Positions 1 to 6,077 of a stretch of DNA of 6,954 bases are shown piece by piece. The stretch is from an uncultured Ruminococcus sp. Lineage in GTDB: Bacteria > Bacillota > Clostridia > Oscillospirales > Acutalibacteraceae. The notes below the pieces were generated by a model that was not told where the DNA came from, ran no database searches, and saw only the letters and a program-made list of their open reading frames with translations. The stretch lies in NCBI GenBank assembly GCA_902767285.1, contig CACXHC010000091.1, forward strand, positions 1 to 6,954. The letters are read 5' to 3'. Every line of letters starts with the position of its first letter. Position 1 is the stretch's first letter. The translations under genes were made by a program, and so were the position numbers.

Positions 1-85
1 CCCGAGAAAGCTCAGTTTTTAAAGGGGGTTTCCCCGAGAAAGCTCAGTTTTTAAAGGGGCATTGCCCCGAGAAAGCTTAGTTTAT
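1..85. repeat. 32/33-bp tandem repeat, at least three copies, running off the window edge
   Basis: The 20-bp core cccgagaaagctcagttttt occurs exactly at 1-20 and 33-52, and with two changes (18/20) at 66-85. The periods are 32 and 33 bp. Between cores lie GGGG/CCCC arms that can fold into short hairpins at 24-35 and 56-68. The third, diverged copy overlaps the last codons and the TAA stop (77-79) of the acyl carrier protein gene. The array begins at or before the window edge, so its copy number is unknown. There are no unique spacers of CRISPR type. It may be a dispersed intergenic repeat, an mRNA 3'-end element, or both. Confidence 0.85.
45..68 (-). terminator. GC hairpin just after the acyl carrier protein gene, weak terminator candidate
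   Basis: Reading the minus strand, GGGGC-AAT-GCCCC (68 to 56) forms a 5-bp all-GC stem with a 3-nt loop, about 8 nt after the ACP stop codon, followed by TTTAAAAACT. Only three T residues follow the stem, so it is a poor match to an intrinsic terminator. A second, weaker GGGG-AAA-CCCC hairpin follows at 35-24 with the same TTTAAAAA tail. It could instead be a 3'-end stabiliser or simply part of the tandem repeat. Confidence 0.35.
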
Positions 86-319
86 ACGAGATGCAATAAT
101 CTCAACCATTTCGCCAACATCCTTCATGGTGGAAACTTCGCCCATACGGAATTTCATATCGAACTCAGCCTCAACAGCGGCGATAAGGTTAATATGCTCC
201 AAACTGTCCCAATCGTCAATATCATCGGCGGTGGTGTACTCGTCAATTTCGATTGTGTCGTCATCGAACACTTCTCTAAAAACGTCTGCTAATCTCTCGT
301 AAATTTCTTCTTCGGTCAT
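77..319 (-). CDS. acyl carrier protein (phosphopantetheine-binding), last gene of the surface-acylation operon
   Basis: This 80-residue protein has the size and acidic composition of a discrete acyl or peptidyl carrier protein. The motif WDSLEHINLI (residues 37-46) holds the expected phosphopantetheine attachment site, Ser39 in the D-S-L context, at the start of helix 2. The start is fixed by a strong AGGAGA site (332-327) 7 nt upstream of ATG. The gene follows the FkbH-like gene after a 17-nt gap, so the two are almost certainly co-transcribed. FkbH enzymes are known to load a stand-alone ACP, and MBOAT proteins such as DltB take acyl groups from a carrier protein (DltC). I therefore infer that this protein carries the acyl group from the FkbH-like enzyme to the membrane acyltransferase, rather than being the housekeeping fatty-acid ACP. 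The acyl group is not shown by sequence. The 3' end overlaps a tandem repeat, so the last residues may have been altered by it. Confidence 0.93.
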   Translation of the reverse strand: MTEEEIYERLADVFREVFDDDTIEIDEYTTADDIDDWDSLEHINLIAAVEAEFDMKFRMGEVSTMKDVGEMVEIIASRIN

Positions 320-336
320 GATAAAATCTCCTTTAC

Positions 337-2124
337 TTAAATATTATTTTTGTGAACCTTTATTACGGTGCATTTGGGTCGATAATCTTCTACATTCATT
401 GACCAAACCGAATTACCGTCCTCATCTTCACTCATCTTGATAAATCCAAATGTCCCGTAAAGATTCTTGACCATCTTGTTTTTTGCTGTCGGATAATAAT
501 AACCGACTACCTTTTTTATGCCCGACTCGATACACTTGCTCACAAGCGTATCGAGCATGGCGAACTCCATCTCTCTTTTGAGAACTCGACAACTCATTAT
601 CCACAAATCAATATGAAGTTCGTTTTGCGATTTTTTGCCGATAACTACCGACACAACGCCGTTATCTCCGAATTTGTCCGTCAGTTTGCCGTAAAGCCTG
701 ATGTAATCATCACTGGCGAAAACTTCTTCCATCTCCGAAGTTGTATATCGCTTTGTTGTTACGTTGAACTGATTCGATTTGTTTGTAAGTTGGGTTATTC
801 TCTGAATGTACATCGGAATAAAATCATCAATCGTCGCATTCATGTCAAGACTTAACAGATAATCGCTGTAATTCTCAAATGACGCTTGCTGACTCGCCCT
901 TTGTGCGTTCGCCTTGTACATCTCGTTGCGTTTTAAATCGTCATCACTGAAAGACGTTATTTCGAAATATCCCGCTCTGTCGAGTACCTGAATGTACTCC
1001 TCAACGCTGCTTATCTCGGGAACTGCCACCCCCGGAAGCTGTGCTTTTACAATCGCCCTCTCTGCCGGATTGTCGTCTACAAATACAAACGACTCCGGAA
1101 GAATATTTATTTCACTTGCCGTTTGTGCAATATTTCGGTCTTTGTTCTCCCAATTCGCTTTTATTACTATGAAATCTTGAGGTTTCAGAACGCCTTCAGG
1201 GTGATTTAATCCTGCAATTGCGTTTTCCTCATCATTCTTTGAACAAACTGTGAGCATAACACCTAATTTGCTCTGCTCTTTCAGATAAGTTTGAAATTCA
1301 TAGTAACTCTGTGCAACTCCTGTTTCCTGCCCTATCTGAATATGCTCCACTCCGTCATCGCCGACAACTCCGCCCCAAAGAGTGTTATCTAAATCCAGTG
1401 CGATCGCCTTCTTGTTCTTGCCAAACACCGATTTTATTATATTGGATAAATTATAGGAAAATTCGGGGATAGCGTCAAAACACAATGCGTATTTGTACAT
1501 ATTCCAGTACAAAGGATTTGACCACGCCTTTAAACCAAAACTCGCCGAAATATAATTTATATCGTTAATATAGAAATTTTGAGTTGACTCAGCATATTCG
1601 TAAAATTTTTCGTTAAGACGTGTAATAAATCTCTCTCTGCCCCTGTAATCTGACGAATCCTTATTCCCCATAAGACGGAACAGCGGCATCTCAAAATTAT
1701 TCTGTATTATCGGACATTTGAAACGCTCGTCTATACTCTTCCACATTTGGGCGAATTTTTCGAACTCGCTTTTGAGCAGATTTTCAACATCTTCTCTGCT
1801 GTCGCTTACTTGCGGATAATTTGCTATATTTCGGTTTGTCGTGTGGATAAACACAATATCGGGTGCGAATTGTGCAAGCTCCTCGGGCGGGAACATCGCA
1901 TCTTGCCAGTACTGACCGTACTCCGATTGATAAAACTCAGGCTCGATTCCGTTGTTGAGCAAAAATAATTCCGCTATGGATATAATATCATTCGTTGTGG
2001 AACCGCCCAAAACGGCTATCTTCTTTTTGATTCTCGCCGAACCGTCTGACAAAAGACTCTTTTTTATCGAACGGCGTTTTTTCATAATGTACGCCGAATC
2101 GAAAGGATACTCAAGTTCAACCAT
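337..2124 (-). CDS. FkbH-like HAD-IIIC family protein, probable loading of a glyceryl-type group onto the ACP
   Basis: This 595-residue cytoplasmic protein has the full FkbH architecture. Residues about 34-230 form an SGNH-like domain opening with GGSTTND (Ser42). Residues about 236-390 form the HAD domain: DLDNT with nucleophile Asp244 and acid/base Asp246, motif II around TVCSKND (292-298), and the acidic metal-binding motif FVFVDDN with Asp350/Asp351. Residues about 430-585 resemble the C-terminal GNAT region, with the family-typical QLTNKSNQFN (445-454) and SCRVLKRE (511-518). All key HAD residues are present. Characterised FkbH enzymes use 1,3-bisphosphoglycerate to form phosphoglyceryl-S-ACP, then remove the phosphate to give glyceryl-ACP for polyketide assembly. 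No polyketide synthase is seen here; the neighbours are membrane acyltransferases and an ACP. The start matches the usual family N-terminus. An AGGAAG site (2141-2136) lies inside the end of the DHHW gene, whose stop is 6 nt upstream. The exact acyl group is uncertain. Confidence 0.9.
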   Translation of the reverse strand: MVELEYPFDSAYIMKKRRSIKKSLLSDGSARIKKKIAVLGGSTTNDIISIAELFLLNNGIEPEFYQSEYGQYWQDAMFPPEELAQFAPDIVFIHTTNRNIANYPQVSDSREDVENLLKSEFEKFAQMWKSIDERFKCPIIQNNFEMPLFRLMGNKDSSDYRGRERFITRLNEKFYEYAESTQNFYINDINYISASFGLKAWSNPLYWNMYKYALCFDAIPEFSYNLSNIIKSVFGKNKKAIALDLDNTLWGGVVGDDGVEHIQIGQETGVAQSYYEFQTYLKEQSKLGVMLTVCSKNDEENAIAGLNHPEGVLKPQDFIVIKANWENKDRNIAQTASEINILPESFVFVDDNPAERAIVKAQLPGVAVPEISSVEEYIQVLDRAGYFEITSFSDDDLKRNEMYKANAQRASQQASFENYSDYLLSLDMNATIDDFIPMYIQRITQLTNKSNQFNVTTKRYTTSEMEEVFASDDYIRLYGKLTDKFGDNGVVSVVIGKKSQNELHIDLWIMSCRVLKREMEFAMLDTLVSKCIESGIKKVVGYYYPTAKNKMVKNLYGTFGFIKMSEDEDGNSVWSMNVEDYRPKCTVIKVHKNNI

Positions 2125-2130
2125 AATTAT

Positions 2131-4326
2131 CTACTCTTCCTCATCATTGGTATATATGCCGACTTCCAAATCTTCGCCGAAATCGTCATCATTTGGACTG
2201 CTCTCAACTATATCTTCCTCAAAATATTCGTTTTCGTCATGCGACTCCTCACGAGTATCATTTTCAGGCTCCGAAACATCATCTATTGTGATTGGCTCTT
2301 CTTCAGATGAAGTATCATCGCTCGGCTGGTCGTTGCCCGTATATCCCGATGTTCTCATAGTTTCGAGGTGGTCTGCGTTAGGCCCTACCGCAGAATACGA
2401 ACAGCACATAAACAATAAATCCGTAATATCTTTTTCTTCTGCAAAATCAACAAGATTTCGTTCAAAATAACGCATATCCACAACATAAATCTCCTCAAAC
2501 GAACCTGTGAGGAACGGAACAAAAGCATCTCCGTAACTATCCTTTACAATAAGACATCTTCTGCCGTTTTTGGTGTTTGTCGAAATTTTTACGCTGTATG
2601 CGTCACCCGAAATATATGTGCTGTAATACTCGCTCGAAATCTGGATATCAACAAACATACTTCCTTCGTAAACGTAGTTGAATGCGTAGTCGTAATACTC
2701 GACTTTGTAATTTTCGTTTTTGGGAACGAAGTAGATGAAATCTTCGGGGTCGCCCAGCAAGTCGGGATTGTTGCCCGAGAAAGTATAGAGAGTACCAACG
2801 TAATCAGGCTTTGTTTTGCGGTTGTACTGAGATATATCAAGAAATGACGTATTGGCGGCTTTGGCGAACTCTTCGGCTGCGTAGTAAGCTCCAAGCGACA
2901 TCCAGTGATGATCTGTTCGTGTATAAATATTCTCTTTCTTATGGCTGAGAAGAGTAGGACAAACGTTGATTCCCGTTGCGTTTTGAAGCATTTCGTTAAT
3001 CTCAATAATATCGTCCTCTTGACTTGCGTTATAATCAGAGAAATTTTCGGGAGTATAATACTCGCTCGCTGTGGGTGCTACAAGCGAATAAACATTCACG
3101 CCCGGCAGATCCTTCGAATACTTGTTGATAGAATCAGCATAGGTGTCGCCGTATCCTCCGCCGTACATTGACATAGCTCTGTAATGTCCGTTTTGATACA
3201 CAACTATAACACCGTTAGCATATACACCCTCGGCGATTTCTTCGCCCTTCATTTGCTTTTCGGTGTCGGTATCGGAATTTTTCTTTTTGTCGGTTTGGGT
3301 ATCAGTAATACTTCCGCCGTACTTTCCGCCATCGCTGGCAACTGCGTCAGCGGATTTTTGAGAATTATTCCCATCTTTTTTGGAATCTTTATTCTGCGGG
3401 TTTACTACTTCCATAGCTCCCGTAATTTGAACATTATTGTATTTTATTCCAAAAAGTCCTGTTAGATGACTTCCCGCCTGTTTGAGGGAATCTCTAAAAG
3501 GGACAGTATCATCAAAATAATTGGCGATATCGGCGGTATACTTTCCGCTTTTGTAATCTTCCCAAGAAAATTCGGGGAACGTTGCGAGATTTCGTTTTTC
3601 TATATTCGATACTGTTGACCTCGGGAAAAATACCGTAAATATTATTAATGCAATATATATCGGAATTATCGCCGATACTGACGCAAATCTAACCCAGAAT
3701 TTTTTATCGCTTTTGGCTCGTGCTTTCTGAACACGCTTTCTTTCGGCTTTTTCCTTTTTAAGAGTTTCGATTCTGAGTTGTTCGGCTTTCTCCTCTTCCA
3801 GTTTTCTCAGACGTTCTTGTTCGAGTCGTTCTTTTTCAAGTCGTTCTTGTTCGAGTCGTTCTTGTTCAAGACGTTCTTGTTCAAGACGTTCTTGTTCAAG
3901 ACGTTCTTTTTCGAGTCGTTCTTTTTCAAGACGCTTTAATTCTGCGGTTTTTTCTTTATTGACATCGACAACAAAAGTTCTTGTTTTTTCAATATCGGCA
4001 CCCGATTTTTTTGTATTTTGTGGCTGAGATCGAGTTTGGTTCTCGTTTTGAGGAGCATTTTTAGGTTCATTGTAATTATTATATTTGTTTCGGCGATAAT
4101 TATTATTATTTTTGCGATAATTATTATTTTTGCGATAGTTATTATTACCGCCGTTATTTTGTCTGTTTTGGGTTTGCTGATTATTATTAGATGAATTTTC
4201 GCCCTGCTGTTTTGAATAATTATTATTATAGTTATTGCGTTTGTAATTATTATTCTGACGCTTACGATAATTATTATTGTTGTTATATTTTTTTTCGCCG
4301 TTGGGATTATTGTTGTTGGAATCCAT
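2131..4326 (-). CDS. DHHW-family (AlgJ/AlgX-like, SGNH-type) membrane protein with long low-complexity extensions
   Basis: The 731-residue product is predicted to cross the membrane once (about 212-234) with a very basic cytoplasmic side. Residues 1-105 are low complexity, with 43 Asn and 10 Tyr among Arg/Lys. Residues 133-172 are eight LE(K/Q)ER pentads that should form a charged helix. Outside, the catalytic-like domain (about 240-660) contains TDHHW (471-475), whose Asp472/His474 resemble the Asp-x-His pair of AlgJ, and VKDSYGDAF (594-602) with Ser597 as likely nucleophile. A Lys/Asp/Ser-rich insert spans about 308-362. The C-terminal 67 residues hold 30 Asp/Glu. DHHW proteins are usually near 350-400 residues, so this one is much extended. 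By analogy with AlgJ and DltD I infer that it works with the adjacent MBOAT protein in adding acyl groups to an exported polymer. A GAGG site lies 10 nt before ATG. The function of the extensions is unknown. Confidence 0.87.
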   Translation of the reverse strand: MDSNNNNPNGEKKYNNNNNYRKRQNNNYKRNNYNNNYSKQQGENSSNNNQQTQNRQNNGGNNNYRKNNNYRKNNNNYRRNKYNNYNEPKNAPQNENQTRSQPQNTKKSGADIEKTRTFVVDVNKEKTAELKRLEKERLEKERLEQERLEQERLEQERLEQERLEKERLEQERLRKLEEEKAEQLRIETLKKEKAERKRVQKARAKSDKKFWVRFASVSAIIPIYIALIIFTVFFPRSTVSNIEKRNLATFPEFSWEDYKSGKYTADIANYFDDTVPFRDSLKQAGSHLTGLFGIKYNNVQITGAMEVVNPQNKDSKKDGNNSQKSADAVASDGGKYGGSITDTQTDKKKNSDTDTEKQMKGEEIAEGVYANGVIVVYQNGHYRAMSMYGGGYGDTYADSINKYSKDLPGVNVYSLVAPTASEYYTPENFSDYNASQEDDIIEINEMLQNATGINVCPTLLSHKKENIYTRTDHHWMSLGAYYAAEEFAKAANTSFLDISQYNRKTKPDYVGTLYTFSGNNPDLLGDPEDFIYFVPKNENYKVEYYDYAFNYVYEGSMFVDIQISSEYYSTYISGDAYSVKISTNTKNGRRCLIVKDSYGDAFVPFLTGSFEEIYVVDMRYFERNLVDFAEEKDITDLLFMCCSYSAVGPNADHLETMRTSGYTGNDQPSDDTSSEEEPITIDDVSEPENDTREESHDENEYFEEDIVESSPNDDDFGEDLEVGIYTNDEEE
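3811..3930 (-). repeat. eight in-frame 15-bp tandem repeats encoding LE(K/Q)ER pentads
   Basis: Eight consecutive 15-bp units of the form (a/t)cgttctt(g/t)ttc(a/g)ag lie within the DHHW-family gene. The units at 3871-3885 and 3886-3900 are identical and the others differ at a few sites. They encode residues 133-172. The 5-residue period does not fit a heptad coiled coil. It fits better with a stiff, salt-bridged single alpha-helix of the ER/K type, lying between the Asn-rich head and the membrane segment. Gain or loss of units keeps the reading frame. Confidence 0.9.
4012..4326 (-). repeat. low-complexity AAT/AAC-rich coding region (Asn/Tyr/Arg-rich head of the DHHW protein)
   Basis: The first 105 codons of the DHHW-family gene are dominated by Asn triplets, seen as runs of att/gtt on the plus strand, with repeated peptides such as NNNYRK (61-66 and 67-72 in near-tandem). 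It is coding sequence with a good ribosome binding site upstream and an uninterrupted frame into the structured domain. It is entered separately because the triplet composition makes it a likely site of length variation and a recognisable disordered domain. Confidence 0.8.
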
Positions 4327-4379
4327 AATAAAAAATCCTCTCTTTCTTACTATAAACTTCGCAAAAATTAGCTTTAATA

Positions 4380-4447
4380 CTCCCTAAGAGAGGGAGCCTG
4401 CCGAACATTCAAAGCCCACAAGCCTTCATCTTTGAGGGAGTTTGGCA
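4380..4447. repeat. small intergenic folded repeat between the MBOAT and DHHW genes
   Basis: The 162-bp gap between the two genes (4327-4488) contains CTCCCT-AAGAG-AGGGAG (4380-4396), a 6-bp stem with 5-nt loop. A second AGGGAG at 4435-4440 makes a terminal inverted pair with the CTCCCT at 4380-4385. TGCCGAAC (4399-4406) can also pair with GTTTGGCA (4440-4447) with one G-T pair. This looks like a miniature dispersed repeat inserted in the operon. No T-run follows the stem on the minus strand, so it is not a convincing terminator. It could affect relative expression of the genes on either side. I see no convincing promoter in this gap. Confidence 0.55.
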
Positions 4448-4488
4448 AAATATTTCGTACAATTTTTTTTACTTATTTATAGTTTTTA

Positions 4489-5892
4489 TCAGAATCTGAA
4501 ATACAAGAACGGATTACTTGTGGCATCAACGAGCATAAGCGAGCTTATAACGAGCATCGAAACACAATACGCAACTTTTAGCGACTGACCAATTGTAATA
4601 GACTTTTCGTTTTTATCGAAATATTTGCTGATAACGTCTGAGATTGGGAAGCAAGCGACTATTGCAGCTATGAGCAAGAAGCAGTTATTTATCATAGAAG
4701 TAGTTGCGATGGTATCGGTGAGAGCGTTTCCGTTGAGTCCGACAAGATTTTTGAAGAAGTTGCCGAGCTGAGTAAAATCTTCAAAATAGAAGATACCGAA
4801 TCCGACAATAATTATGATTTTGCTGTAAATATGAGTTACGACTGTCGGGATAGCCTTCATACGTTTTTTGCCGATTTTTTGCTCTATAAATATGAATATT
4901 CCGAAATACAGACCCCATATAATATAGTTCCACGAGGCTCCGTGCCACATACCCGTGCAGAACCAAACAAGGAACAGATTAAGATTTCCGTGGATTTTTC
5001 CGCCAATAGGAACGTACAGCAAATAATCTCTGAAGAACGAACCGAGCGAAATATGCCATCTTTGCCAAAACTCGGCGATATTTCGGCAAATGAACGGATA
5101 ACGGAAGTTTTCGTCAAAGTGGAAGCCGAAGATTCTGCCCAAGCCAATCGCCATATCAGAATATCCGCTGAAATCGAAATATACATACATTGCATATACC
5201 AGCACGGTATACCAAGTAGCAAAAACCGAAAGTCCCGAAACATCTCCGCCAAAGAAATTTTCTACAATAGTCCACAAATTATTGGCAAGAATCACTTTTT
5301 TTGCAAGACCGATCATGAATCTGCACGAGCCGTCAGCCAAATCTGTAACAGTTGTTTTACGCTTGTCTATTTCTTTTTCGACAACGCTGTAACGGACAAT
5401 CGGGCCTGCTATCAGCTGAGGGAACAGCGACACGAACAGCAAAAATCTAAAATAATTCTTTTGGACTTTGACTTTTCCCCAATAGCAGTCTATAACATAA
5501 GACAGAATCTGGAAAGTGTAGAAACTAATTCCAATTGGAAGAGTTATTTTAGGAACGGGCAAATTAATAAAAGGAATCAGATTGAGATTTTCGACAAAGA
5601 AACCGAGATATTTGAATATCATCAACATTCCCAAGCTGAACACGAGCGAACCTGCGAGAGCCATTTTGCCGTATTTATCATCTCGATGTTTGTCTATCTG
5701 CAATCCCAGCAACCAATTGACGATGGTACTCAACACAAGCAGGAATACAACCATCGGTTCTCCCCACGCATAAAACAAGAGAGAAAAGACTATAAGCACC
5801 GCATTTTTATATTTTATATTCTTATTAAGAAAATAAAATATTAATACCAATGGCAGAAATATGTACAAAAAAAACAAATCTGCGAAAACCAT
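4489..5892 (-). CDS. MBOAT-family membrane O-acyltransferase (AlgI/DltB-like)
   Basis: The 467-residue product is a polytopic membrane protein (roughly ten hydrophobic segments) of the usual MBOAT length. Motifs in order: PIGISFYTFQ (119-128), FPQLIAGPIVRY (157-168), YVYFDFSGYSDMAIG (236-250), FWQRWHISL (275-283, with His280), and GMWHGASW with His317, the conserved MBOAT catalytic-site histidine. It ends in NPFLYFRF, a C-terminal signature of the AlgI/DltB branch. Family members move an acyl group across the membrane to an exported polymer. With an FkbH-like enzyme and ACP in the same operon, the donor is inferred to be an acyl-ACP thioester, as for DltB with DltC. I chose the ATG at 5892 because AAGGAAAG lies 7 nt upstream. 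An in-frame TTG at 5967 would give 25 more residues, but it overlaps a promoter -10 box. As the first gene after two promoter candidates, it heads the operon. Confidence 0.93.
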   Translation of the reverse strand: MVFADLFFLYIFLPLVLIFYFLNKNIKYKNAVLIVFSLLFYAWGEPMVVFLLVLSTIVNWLLGLQIDKHRDDKYGKMALAGSLVFSLGMLMIFKYLGFFVENLNLIPFINLPVPKITLPIGISFYTFQILSYVIDCYWGKVKVQKNYFRFLLFVSLFPQLIAGPIVRYSVVEKEIDKRKTTVTDLADGSCRFMIGLAKKVILANNLWTIVENFFGGDVSGLSVFATWYTVLVYAMYVYFDFSGYSDMAIGLGRIFGFHFDENFRYPFICRNIAEFWQRWHISLGSFFRDYLLYVPIGGKIHGNLNLFLVWFCTGMWHGASWNYIIWGLYFGIFIFIEQKIGKKRMKAIPTVVTHIYSKIIIIVGFGIFYFEDFTQLGNFFKNLVGLNGNALTDTIATTSMINNCFLLIAAIVACFPISDVISKYFDKNEKSITIGQSLKVAYCVSMLVISSLMLVDATSNPFLYFRF

Positions 5893-5955
5893 AATCAAAC
5901 TTTCCTTTTCTTTATCTTTAAAAACTGCACACAATGCAAATAGTAAGTCAAAGTA

Positions 5956-5984
5956 ATTATAATACAAGCATATCTAAAAAGCAA
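5956..5984 (-). promoter_or_regulatory. proximal sigma-A-type promoter candidate for the operon
   Basis: On the minus strand, TTGCTT (5984-5979) and a perfect TATAAT (5961-5956) are separated by 17 bp. Transcription would begin near 5949, leaving a leader of about 57 nt before the chosen ATG at 5892. The -35 box is imperfect (3 of 6), so the assignment rests on the -10 box, spacing and position. Confidence 0.5.
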
Positions 5985-6025
5985 CAACAAAAACGTTTTT
6001 TGGGAAGTAGAAATAATTAATCAAA

Positions 6026-6053
6026 ATAATAAATTTTTCGTAACTAATGTCAA
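6026..6053 (-). promoter_or_regulatory. distal sigma-A-type promoter candidate for the operon
   Basis: On the minus strand, a consensus TTGACA (6053-6048) and TATTAT (6031-6026) are separated by 16 bp, just beyond the end of the replication-like gene. Initiation near 6019 would give a leader of about 125 nt. It has the better -35 box of the two candidates. A perfect 12-bp palindrome, aaaaacgttttt (5989-6000), lies between the two promoters and could be an operator, although so AT-rich a palindrome may be chance. Confidence 0.55.
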
Positions 6054-6077
6054 AAAATTGTTATATGTATTGTGGAA

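Noticed and set aside
1..85. A CRISPR array at the left edge
   Set aside because: Successive units are near-identical over their full length with no unique spacers, so it is a simple tandem repeat.
2589..3005. A minus-strand open frame inside the DHHW gene in another frame
   Set aside because: It is a shifted-frame shadow of the DHHW coding region, with no domain and no start signal.
4327..4379. A promoter just ahead of the DHHW gene (TATAGT-like box)
   Set aside because: The matching -35 region is at best three of six bases, so it does not stand out from AT-rich background.
4831..5844. A long open frame of 337 codons on the plus strand, opposite the MBOAT gene
   Set aside because: It lies wholly antisense to a gene with clear MBOAT motifs, its translation is charged and low in recognisable motifs, and no ribosome binding site or family resemblance supports it.
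77..5892. A true dlt operon or an alginate acetylation operon
   Set aside because: There is no adenylating ligase (DltA), the SGNH-like protein is of the DHHW family instead of DltD, and no alginate biosynthesis genes are present. The FkbH-like gene fits neither system.
5893..5967. An upstream TTG start giving the MBOAT protein 25 extra residues
   Set aside because: The TTG overlaps the predicted TATAAT box and lacks a Shine-Dalgarno site, while the ATG at 5892 has AAGGAAAG at good spacing and gives the usual hydrophobic N-terminus.
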